From positions 1 through 11,432 of the forward strand of contig JAHEOI010000213.1 in NCBI GenBank assembly GCA_018610125.1: 11,432 nt of DNA, written 5' to 3'. Below the pieces are notes generated by a model that saw only the letters and a program-made list of their open reading frames with translations, did not search any database and was not told the DNA's origin. Source of the DNA: Verrucomicrobiota bacterium (GTDB lineage: Bacteria; Verrucomicrobiota; Verrucomicrobiia; Limisphaerales; JAHEOI01). The position numbers and the translations under genes are program-made. Positions 6,394 to 11,432 of the stretch are shown piece by piece. Within the stretch, counting starts at the first letter, position 1, and each line of letters opens with the position of its first letter.

Positions 6394-8052
6394 ATGAAAG
6401 TCAAGAAGAAGTCTTCCCTACTGAAAAAGGCTTTGGGGAAGATCAAAGGGGTAAAGCCATCAAGGACTAGCAATCAAAGCAGCGGTCCATCTTCCCCCGC
6501 ACACGCCGAAAAGGCCGCAAAATCGACGCCGGTCAAGCAGTCTCCGAACGCTTCCCGCAAGAACGGCAACAAGGCCAAAGCGGCGGTCAAGCCCCAACAA
6601 AAGGCTAAGACACCCGCCAGTCGAGCCGGCCGAACGGCAGGAAAAGCGCCCGACACCGACCACACCGGCTTCTCCAAACGGAAAGGATCTTCGAAATCAG
6701 CTCAAAAAAGCTCTACCTATCTCGATAAGGGGAGCAAACGAGCCGGTAAGAAGGCCCCGGACAAATTTGCCTCGATCTCCAAGGCCACCAGCACAACGAA
6801 GAAGAGCGGTGCAACGAAGAAAAGCGGTGCCGGTTCCGAGGCTCGAAAAAGCCCTTCGAAAGCGGCGAGCTCAAAAGTCGATAGCTCCAAAGCGGCGAGA
6901 AAACAGCCTACCCAAGGGAACAAGGCGTCCATTAAAAGCTCCCAAGCCCAAAGAACAGCGGTCAAATCGGAATCCCGAAAGGCGTCGAAGGTGACCTCGA
7001 CTCCGGCGGCGACCAAAACGGCGGCTACCAAAAAGGCGCCGGCAACCAAGGCTCCCGAAAGTGGCGCAAGCAAGCCCGAGAGGCATTCAAGCAAGCCGAC
7101 GGTTGAAGAGGCCCCAAAGAAACCACGGAAGCGCGGCAAAGGCCGCAGCCGTTCCGCGGTCGATGAGCTGGCCGACGAGATTCAATCCCCGGAAGGGAAA
7201 ACGACCCCTTCGGAGGTCGAGCGTCTTTCCGGATACGATGCCGATACCGCCTTCAAGCTGTATCTTCGAGAAATCGGCCAAATCAAGCTCCTTACCCCGA
7301 CTGAAGAAGTCGAATTGGCAGCCCGCATTAAAGCGGGCGACAAGAAGGCTCGCGAGCAGATGATCAAGGCCAACTTACGCCTGGTTGTTAAGATCGCCCA
7401 CGACTACGAAGGGTTTGGACTTCCCTTGCTCGACCTCATTAACGAAGGGAATGTCGGCCTCATGAAAGCGGTTGAGCGATTCGACCCGGCCAAAGGTGGG
7501 AAGCTTTCCACCTATGGCGCGTGGTGGATCAAACAGTCGATCAAGCGGGCCTTGGCCAACCAGTCCAAGACCATCCGCCTGCCGGTCCATCTCGTCGATA
7601 AGATCTCAAAGATGCGACGGACCGCGCTGAAGCTCCAGGAAGACTTTGGTCGGGAACCGACCGACGAAGAGCTCGGTACGGAGCTTGGTATTACCCCGGC
7701 CCGTGTGGCGCAGTTGCGGACTGCCGCCATTCGTCCGGCTTCATTGGATGCCCCTGCCGGTGAAGACGATTCCAACAATTTTGCCGAGCGAGTTCAGGAT
7801 GAGAATGCCCAAAGCCCCTATAAGCAGCTTGAGGATCAAACGGTCACCTCGATGCTGCGAGATATGATCAAGACGCTGCCGGAGCGGGAATCGACGATTC
7901 TCAGTTACCGGTTCGGGCTTGACGGGGGCCAGGAAAAGACCCTTGAGGAAGTCGGCGCCGAATTCGGCGTGACCCGAGAACGGGTTCGTCAAATCCAGAA
8001 CATCGCTCTTGCCAAACTACGCAAGATGATTGAAAAACTGGAGGCGGTTTAA
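6394..8052 (+). CDS. rpoD: RNA polymerase sigma-70 family factor (RpoD/SigA-like) with long basic N-terminal tail
   Basis: The 552-residue product is a primary-type sigma factor. Residues 1-250 are low complexity, dominated by Lys, Ser, Ala, Thr and Pro with almost no hydrophobic residues, and take the place of region 1.1. Then come region 1.2 (DADTAFKLYLREIGQI, from 282), region 2 (about 317-397, with NLRLVVKIAHDYEG, the core-binding LLDLINEGNVGLMKAVERFD, and 2.3-2.4 LSTYGAWWIKQSIKR), region 3 (about 400-470), and region 4 with helix-turn-helix TLEEVGAEFGVTRERVRQIQ at 516-535. No large insert lies between 1.2 and 2. Canonical FSTYATWWIRQ reads LSTYGAWWIKQ, so -10 preference may differ slightly. 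The start is uncertain: ATG 6394 and ATG 6382 are both possible, and the frame is open to TTG 6292. Whether this is the housekeeping or a group 2 sigma cannot be settled from one window. Confidence 0.87.
   Translation: MKVKKKSSLLKKALGKIKGVKPSRTSNQSSGPSSPAHAEKAAKSTPVKQSPNASRKNGNKAKAAVKPQQKAKTPASRAGRTAGKAPDTDHTGFSKRKGSSKSAQKSSTYLDKGSKRAGKKAPDKFASISKATSTTKKSGATKKSGAGSEARKSPSKAASSKVDSSKAARKQPTQGNKASIKSSQAQRTAVKSESRKASKVTSTPAATKTAATKKAPATKAPESGASKPERHSSKPTVEEAPKKPRKRGKGRSRSAVDELADEIQSPEGKTTPSEVERLSGYDADTAFKLYLREIGQIKLLTPTEEVELAARIKAGDKKAREQMIKANLRLVVKIAHDYEGFGLPLLDLINEGNVGLMKAVERFDPAKGGKLSTYGAWWIKQSIKRALANQSKTIRLPVHLVDKISKMRRTALKLQEDFGREPTDEELGTELGITPARVAQLRTAAIRPASLDAPAGEDDSNNFAERVQDENAQSPYKQLEDQTVTSMLRDMIKTLPERESTILSYRFGLDGGQEKTLEEVGAEFGVTRERVRQIQNIALAKLRKMIEKLEAV
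6796..6831 (+). repeat. 18-bp imperfect tandem repeat in the basic tail of the sigma gene
   Basis: Two adjacent 18-base units starting ACGAAGAA (6796-6813 and 6814-6831) differ at two bases and encode Thr-Lys-Lys-Ser-Gly-Ala twice. This suggests that the tail grew in part by short duplications. Confidence 0.75.
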
Positions 8053-8075
8053 ACGTTAAGAGCCGTTTCCCGATT

Positions 8076-8609
8076 ATGACCTCAGACGTAACGATCGACC
8101 AGCTAAGAGAAGCCATCCGCAACGTTCCCGATTTCCCGCAACCAGGAATCCAGTTCAAGGACATCACTCCGGTGCTGGCGGACGCCGGCCTGTTTCGTGG
8201 CTTGGTTCAGCATCTGCGAGGCGATTTTCAGGCGGGCGATGTCGATGCGGTGATCGGTATCGATGCTCGCGGTTTCATCTTCGCCGCCGCCTTGGCCTAT
8301 GACCTCGGGGCCGCATTCGTTCCGATCCGGAAAAAGGGTAAGCTCCCGTACACGACTTACGAGCAAAGCTACGACTTGGAGTATGGCTCGAGCACAATTG
8401 CCATTCATGCCGACGCAATTGGGCCCGGGCAACGGGTGCTGTTGGTCGATGACTTATTGGCAACCGGCGGTACTGCCGCCGCGGCCGCCAAGTTGACAAA
8501 TCGAGTCGGGGCCAAGATCCTCGAGCTGACCTTCTTCATCGAGCTGAGCTTCTTACAGGGACGGAATAAGCTGACCGATTTTCCGGTGCGGTCGCTGGTT
8601 ACGTACTAA
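8076..8609 (+). CDS. apt: Adenine phosphoribosyltransferase
   Basis: The 177-residue protein is a full-length type I phosphoribosyltransferase that makes AMP from adenine and PRPP in the cytoplasm (purine salvage). Family hallmarks are FPQPGIQFKDITPVL (20-34), the GIDARGF loop (61-67), RKKGKLPY near the flexible active-site loop (85-92), and the PRPP-binding motif VLLVDDLLATGGTA (121-134). The ending VRSLVTY is close to the VxSLIxY end common in bacterial Apt, which argues that the protein is complete. It begins 23 bases after the sigma gene stop and ends 11 bases before the glycosylase gene, so it is probably co-transcribed with both. Only a weak purine stretch precedes ATG 8076. The assignment is secure. 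Confidence 0.95.
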   Translation: MTSDVTIDQLREAIRNVPDFPQPGIQFKDITPVLADAGLFRGLVQHLRGDFQAGDVDAVIGIDARGFIFAAALAYDLGAAFVPIRKKGKLPYTTYEQSYDLEYGSSTIAIHADAIGPGQRVLLVDDLLATGGTAAAAAKLTNRVGAKILELTFFIELSFLQGRNKLTDFPVRSLVTY

Positions 8610-8620
8610 GTGCGCCCGTT

Positions 8621-9490
8621 ATGGACGGCGTGTTTGAGCGTGTCGCCAACTTCTCGGTCAAAGACTACGATCTCGAGGCAACCCTTAATTCCGGACAAGC
8701 GTTTCGCTGGGAGAAAACCGCGGACGGCTGGGAAGGCGTGATTAATGGGCGATGGGCTCGTCTGAGTCAAAAGGGACAATGGATTCGGGCCGAAGTGACT
8801 CATCCGGTTCAAGACTGGTCCTGGCTGAGGGACTACCTTCAGCTCGATTGCAACATTGAGGGAATCGTCGCGACGTTTCCGGATGATCCGCCGATGACGC
8901 GCGCAACCCGGGCCTGCCACGGCTTAAGACTCTTGCGCCAAGACCCTTGGGAGTGCTTGGCCTCCTTTATTCTCTCTTCGAGTAAGCAGATCCGCCACAT
9001 CCGCGAGCTGATCCGGGCCCTCTCCAAGCAACGAGGAAAACGGATCACCGTACCGGAAGGCCGCCCCCCGTGGTTCTCGTTTCCGACCCCGGAAGCGATC
9101 GCAGCGGATCACGAGGAAGCACTGCGACAGCTCAAGCTTGGCTTTCGCGCACCTTATCTCCTGGAAGCTGCCCGTTACGTGAGCTCGGGCCAGCTGAACC
9201 TCGAGGCGCTCTTTTCTCTGCCTTTGGAGCAGGCACGCGCCGAATTGATGCGCCTTTCCGGCGTCGGCTTTAAGATCGCCGATTGCGTGCTTCTATTCGC
9301 ATACGGCTTCCACTCCGCCTTTCCGATCGATGTCTGGATGATCAAGTCCTTGCAAGCCAACTATTTCGGAGGTAAGCGCGTTCCGTTGAAGGAATTGCAA
9401 GCCTTCGCCGAGAACCACTTCGGAAGCCACCGCGACTATGCCCAACAATACCTGTTCCATTACCAGCGTATGGGCAACAGCCCCGAATAA
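8621..9490 (+). CDS. ogg: 8-oxoguanine DNA glycosylase/AP lyase, OGG1 type
   Basis: The 289-residue protein aligns by eye along human OGG1: TLNSGQAFRW (21-30, OGG1 Gly42 motif), RQDPWECLASFILSS (106-120), the helix-hairpin-helix LSGVGFKIADC (212-222) with catalytic Lys218 and Asp237, spaced 19 as OGG1 Lys249/Asp268. It excises 8-oxoguanine from DNA and nicks the abasic site. The base pocket is conserved: Gly25, Cys222, Gln275 and Phe279 match OGG1 Gly42, Cys253, Gln315 and Phe319. The opposite-base region is not: OGG1 SSNNNIARI reads SSSKQIRHI, so Asn149 becomes Ser121 and Arg154 becomes His126, while Arg204 is kept (Arg176). Tyr203 becomes Phe175. An N-terminal OGG domain precedes the HhH-GPD domain, which sets it apart from the shorter archaeal-type Ogg. 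It sits between apt (11 bases) and purS (39 bases). Confidence 0.9.
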   Translation: MDGVFERVANFSVKDYDLEATLNSGQAFRWEKTADGWEGVINGRWARLSQKGQWIRAEVTHPVQDWSWLRDYLQLDCNIEGIVATFPDDPPMTRATRACHGLRLLRQDPWECLASFILSSSKQIRHIRELIRALSKQRGKRITVPEGRPPWFSFPTPEAIAADHEEALRQLKLGFRAPYLLEAARYVSSGQLNLEALFSLPLEQARAELMRLSGVGFKIADCVLLFAYGFHSAFPIDVWMIKSLQANYFGGKRVPLKELQAFAENHFGSHRDYAQQYLFHYQRMGNSPE

Positions 9491-9529
9491 CCGGTTTAAA
9501 ATTCAGCGAACCTATTGTATTGAGAGACG

Positions 9530-9766
9530 ATGAAAGTGAAAATAACAGTAACGCCGAAAAAGGCGGTTTTTGACCCTCAAGGCAAGGCCGTGCAGAATGC
9601 GCTCGAGCATATGGGCTATCAAGGGATTGAGGCGGTCCATGTCGGACGTTACATCGAAATTGACATGGACGGCGACCGGGAAACGCTTCGGCCACAAGTT
9701 GACGAAGCGTGTCACCGGTTCTTGAGCAATCCGGTAATCGAAGATTACAGCTTTGAGATCGAATGA
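9530..9766 (+). CDS. purS: Phosphoribosylformylglycinamidine synthase subunit PurS
   Basis: The 78-residue product has normal PurS length and both family signatures: VFDPQGKAVQNALEHMGYQG (13-32) and FLSNPVIEDYSFEIE (64-78). PurS is a small dimeric scaffold that bridges PurQ and PurL in the FGAM synthetase complex and helps pass ammonia between them, at the fourth step of de novo IMP synthesis. GAGAG lies 3 bases before ATG 9530, one of the few recognisable ribosome sites in this run. Tandem stops (TGA, then TAG one base on) end the gene. purQ begins 80 bases later, an unusually wide gap for a purS-purQ pair, and that gap holds a 24-codon ORF and a hairpin. Confidence 0.95.
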   Translation: MKVKITVTPKKAVFDPQGKAVQNALEHMGYQGIEAVHVGRYIEIDMDGDRETLRPQVDEACHRFLSNPVIEDYSFEIE

Positions 9767-9775
9767 TAGTTCCTA

Positions 9776-9850
9776 ATGAAAGCGTTAAGCAGGCCGCTTT
9801 TTTCGAGAGGCTTTCTTCGTTTCGACGTGACTAGCGGGTACTGGCGATGA
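9776..9850 (+). CDS. Possible 24-codon leader or coupling ORF between purS and purQ
   Basis: The ORF starts at ATG 9776, 9 bases after the purS stop, and ends with TGA 9848-9850, which overlaps the purQ ATG 9847 as ATGA. It begins Met-Lys-Ala-Leu-Ser-Arg-Pro, ends Gly-Tyr-Trp-Arg, and is rich in Phe and Arg. No homologue is recognised and no Shine-Dalgarno precedes it. Its likely job, if translated, is to carry ribosomes from purS to purQ, which lacks a good ribosome site. The terminator-like hairpin at 9779-9803 lies inside it, so its translation would melt that hairpin. A chance ORF cannot be excluded. Confidence 0.35.
   Translation: MKALSRPLFSRGFLRFDVTSGYWR
9779..9803 (+). terminator. Weak terminator-like hairpin between purS and purQ
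   Basis: AAAGCG (9779-9784) pairs with CGCTTT (9795-9800) around a 10-nt loop, and the T-run continues to six T's (9798-9803). The stem has only three G-C pairs, so termination would be partial at best. Position inside the operon and inside the 24-codon ORF suggests polarity or attenuation rather than the end of the operon. Confidence 0.3.
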
Positions 9851-10563
9851 GATTCGGAGTCTTGCAATTTCCGGGATCGAACTGTGACCAAGATTGCGTC
9901 CATGCGATTCGCAATGGGATCGGTCATCCGGCTGAGCTGCTCTGGCATAAAGAGAGCGACTTAGGGGATACCGAAGCGGTCGTCATACCCGGCGGCTTTA
10001 GCTATGGCGATTATCTCCGCACAGGGGCCATCGCGCGTTTCAGCCCGATCATGGAGGCTGTCAAGCGATTCGCCAACGACGGGGGATTGGTCCTGGGCAT
10101 CTGCAACGGGTTTCAAATTTTATGTGAAGCCGGTCTCCTACCGGGAGCCCTTGTCCGGAATCGCTCGTTGCACTTCCGATGTGAATGGGTCTATCTGAAC
10201 ACGCTGACGGATCGGACACCATTGACTCAAGGCATCCCGCCGGATCGGCTGTTGCGGATGCCGATTGCCCATGGTGACGGCTGCTTCTTTATCGACGCCG
10301 AGGGGCTCGCTCAGTTAAAACAAAACGACCAAGTGCTCTGGCAATATGTCGATGCTGAAGGCAAGCCGACCGAAGAGGCCAATCCCAACGGCTCGCTGGA
10401 GAATATCGCCGGCATTGCCAATCGCCAGGGTAACGTCGCCGGACTGATGCCCCATCCCGAACGGGCATGTGAATCCCTTCTTGGCGGCACCGACGGCTGC
10501 CTGATCTTTCAGAGCTTGATTGAGGCTCACCAACAGCAGTCCTCGCCAACCATGGCCACTTAG
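9847..10563 (+). CDS. purQ: Phosphoribosylformylglycinamidine synthase subunit PurQ (glutaminase)
   Basis: The 238-residue product is a class I (triad) glutamine amidotransferase that releases ammonia from glutamine for PurL. It has the PurQ opening GVLQFPGSNCDQDC (4-17), VVIPGGFSYGDYLRTGAIAR (45-64), the nucleophile Cys86 in LGICNGFQIL, and the rest of the triad His203 and Glu205 in MPHPER. PAHGDG-type residues appear as IAHGDGCFF (140-148). Length is close to the approximately 225-235 residues usual for stand-alone PurQ, with a short extra Gln/Ser tail. It is cytoplasmic and works with PurS and PurL. No clear Shine-Dalgarno precedes ATG 9847; instead a small ORF ends on it. The TAG stop is followed by purL 39 bases later in the same reading frame. 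Confidence 0.96.
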   Translation: MRFGVLQFPGSNCDQDCVHAIRNGIGHPAELLWHKESDLGDTEAVVIPGGFSYGDYLRTGAIARFSPIMEAVKRFANDGGLVLGICNGFQILCEAGLLPGALVRNRSLHFRCEWVYLNTLTDRTPLTQGIPPDRLLRMPIAHGDGCFFIDAEGLAQLKQNDQVLWQYVDAEGKPTEEANPNGSLENIAGIANRQGNVAGLMPHPERACESLLGGTDGCLIFQSLIEAHQQQSSPTMAT

Positions 10564-10567
10564 AGCA

Positions 10568-10606
10568 ATGAAGGCCCATCTGCCAGATCCCGCTTTTTAC
10601 GCATGA
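10568..10606 (+). CDS. Possible 12-codon coupling ORF between purQ and purL
   Basis: ATG 10568 begins 4 bases after the purQ stop and encodes 12 residues (MKAHLPDPAFYA), ending with TGA 10604-10606, which overlaps the purL ATG 10603 as ATGA. No Shine-Dalgarno is present for it or for purL. It repeats the arrangement seen before purQ. It is probably not a functional peptide; translational coupling is the suggested role, and chance is possible. Confidence 0.3.
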   Translation: MKAHLPDPAFYA

Positions 10607-11432
10607 CAGAATCCGAAATTACCCTTGAGACCGTTGAGGCCCACGGACTAACGCAGGATGAATTCGATCGAATTCGGGCAATCTTGGGTCGCCGGCCCAA
10701 CATGACCGAGCTCGGCATTTTCTCGGTGATGTGGAGTGAGCATTGCTCCTATAAGAACACCCGGCCTCTGCTCAAACAATTCCCGACCCAATCCGAGAAG
10801 GTCCTGGTGGGGGCTGGAGAGGAGAACGCCGGCGTCATCGATATCGGCGACCAGCTCGGCATCGCATTCAAGATGGAGTCGCACAACCACCCCAGCGCCG
10901 TTGAGCCGTTCCAAGGAGCCGCCACAGGAGTGGGAGGGATCATCCGCGACATCTTCACAATGGGAGCGCGACCGGTGTGCGCCATGGATTCGCTTCGTTT
11001 CGGCGAGCTAAGCTCTCCGGAAGTGCAACGCCTTTTAAAGGGCGTCGTGGGTGGGATTGCCCATTATGGGAACTGCTTTGGCATCCCGACTATCGGCGGC
11101 GAAGCTTACTTTGACCCCTCTTACGAAGCCAACCCCCTCATTAATGTCTTTTGTCTCGGCGTCCTCCACCACGAACAAATCGCTCGCGGGGCTGCCAAAG
11201 GCGTTGGCAATCCGGTCTTTTATGTCGGACCCGCTACCGGTAGAGACGGGCTGGGCGGCGCCGCGTTCGCATCGCAAGACCTCACCGACGAATCCTCTGA
11301 GCAACAGCGCGGCGCCGTTCAAGTGGGCGATCCATTCATGGAGAAGCTTCTGGTCGAGGCATGCTTGGAGCTGTTGGCAACCGGATCGGTCGCCGGGATT
11401 CAGGACATGGGCGCGGCCGGCTTGACCTGTTC
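10603..11432 (+). CDS. purL: Phosphoribosylformylglycinamidine synthase subunit PurL, 5' part (runs off the window)
   Basis: The frame is open from ATG 10603 to the window end with no stop: 276 complete codons of an expected 720-750. The product is the ATP-dependent catalytic subunit that converts FGAR to FGAM with ammonia from PurQ. Small-form PurL signatures are visible: NMTELGIFSVMWSEHCSYKN (33-52, with the conserved His47), ESHNHPSAVEPFQGAATGVG, IIRDIFTMGARPV, GIPTIGGEA, the glycine-rich GPATGRDGLGGAAFAS and GIQDMGAAGLTC near the end. The lack of a long N-terminal domain and the presence of separate purS and purQ show the three-subunit (Bacillus-type) system rather than the E. coli single-chain enzyme. 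The start is fixed by the purQ stop upstream and by the family start. Missing from this window are the C-terminal two thirds. Confidence 0.95.
   Translation, partial: MTESEITLETVEAHGLTQDEFDRIRAILGRRPNMTELGIFSVMWSEHCSYKNTRPLLKQFPTQSEKVLVGAGEENAGVIDIGDQLGIAFKMESHNHPSAVEPFQGAATGVGGIIRDIFTMGARPVCAMDSLRFGELSSPEVQRLLKGVVGGIAHYGNCFGIPTIGGEAYFDPSYEANPLINVFCLGVLHHEQIARGAAKGVGNPVFYVGPATGRDGLGGAAFASQDLTDESSEQQRGAVQVGDPFMEKLLVEACLELLATGSVAGIQDMGAAGLTC

Noticed and set aside
6717..7139. 140-codon hydrophobic-looking minus-strand ORF opposite the sigma tail
   Set aside because: Its Leu/Ala/Phe-rich content is simply the complement of the Lys/Ser-rich repeats on the plus strand.

Overview
The window reads as ordinary chromosome from a bacterium with two membranes and about 55-58% GC (estimated by eye). 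A short-form SppA and a protein combining the paired families TIGR03546 and TIGR03545, reported from outer-membrane bacteria, support this. The sigma factor's -10 recognition segment (STYGAWWIKQSIKR, then SKTIRLPVHL) and its long basic N-terminus remind me most of Verrucomicrobiota or another PVC-group lineage. That placement is a tentative impression, not a computed result. No IS element, phage gene, CRISPR array, rRNA or tRNA was recognised.

Layout. Positions 1-180 hold the C-terminus of a GrpE-like nucleotide exchange factor, followed by an intrinsic terminator. Facing it on the minus strand is a complete metallo-beta-lactamase/beta-CASP nuclease (278-1648). A 315-base divergent intergenic region with one very stable hairpin separates it from a plus-strand run that continues to the end of the window. 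That run holds a TIGR03546/TIGR03545 fusion membrane protein, the signal-peptide peptidase SppA, an M24 (Xaa-Pro type) metallopeptidase, a sigma-70 factor with a roughly 250-residue Lys/Ser/Ala-rich N-terminal tail, adenine phosphoribosyltransferase (apt), an OGG1-type 8-oxoguanine glycosylase, and purS, purQ and the first 276 codons of purL.

How the genes fit together. The first part of the plus-strand run concerns the envelope and proteolysis (fusion protein, SppA, M24 peptidase). The second part concerns purines: Apt salvages adenine with PRPP, PurS/PurQ/PurL form the FGAM synthetase complex of de novo synthesis, and the glycosylase removes oxidised guanine from DNA. A plausible sigma-70 promoter lies just before the sigma factor gene, so transcription may restart there and run through apt-ogg-purSQL.

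Most notable points: the one-polypeptide fusion of two families normally encoded as a gene pair; the strongly basic tail on the sigma factor; the glycosylase, which keeps its 8-oxoG pocket but has lost most residues that read the opposite cytosine; and tiny ORFs whose TGA overlaps the ATG of the next gene (ATGA) before purQ, purL and the fusion gene, which suggest translational coupling in a region with few Shine-Dalgarno sequences. No clearly new multi-gene system was found.
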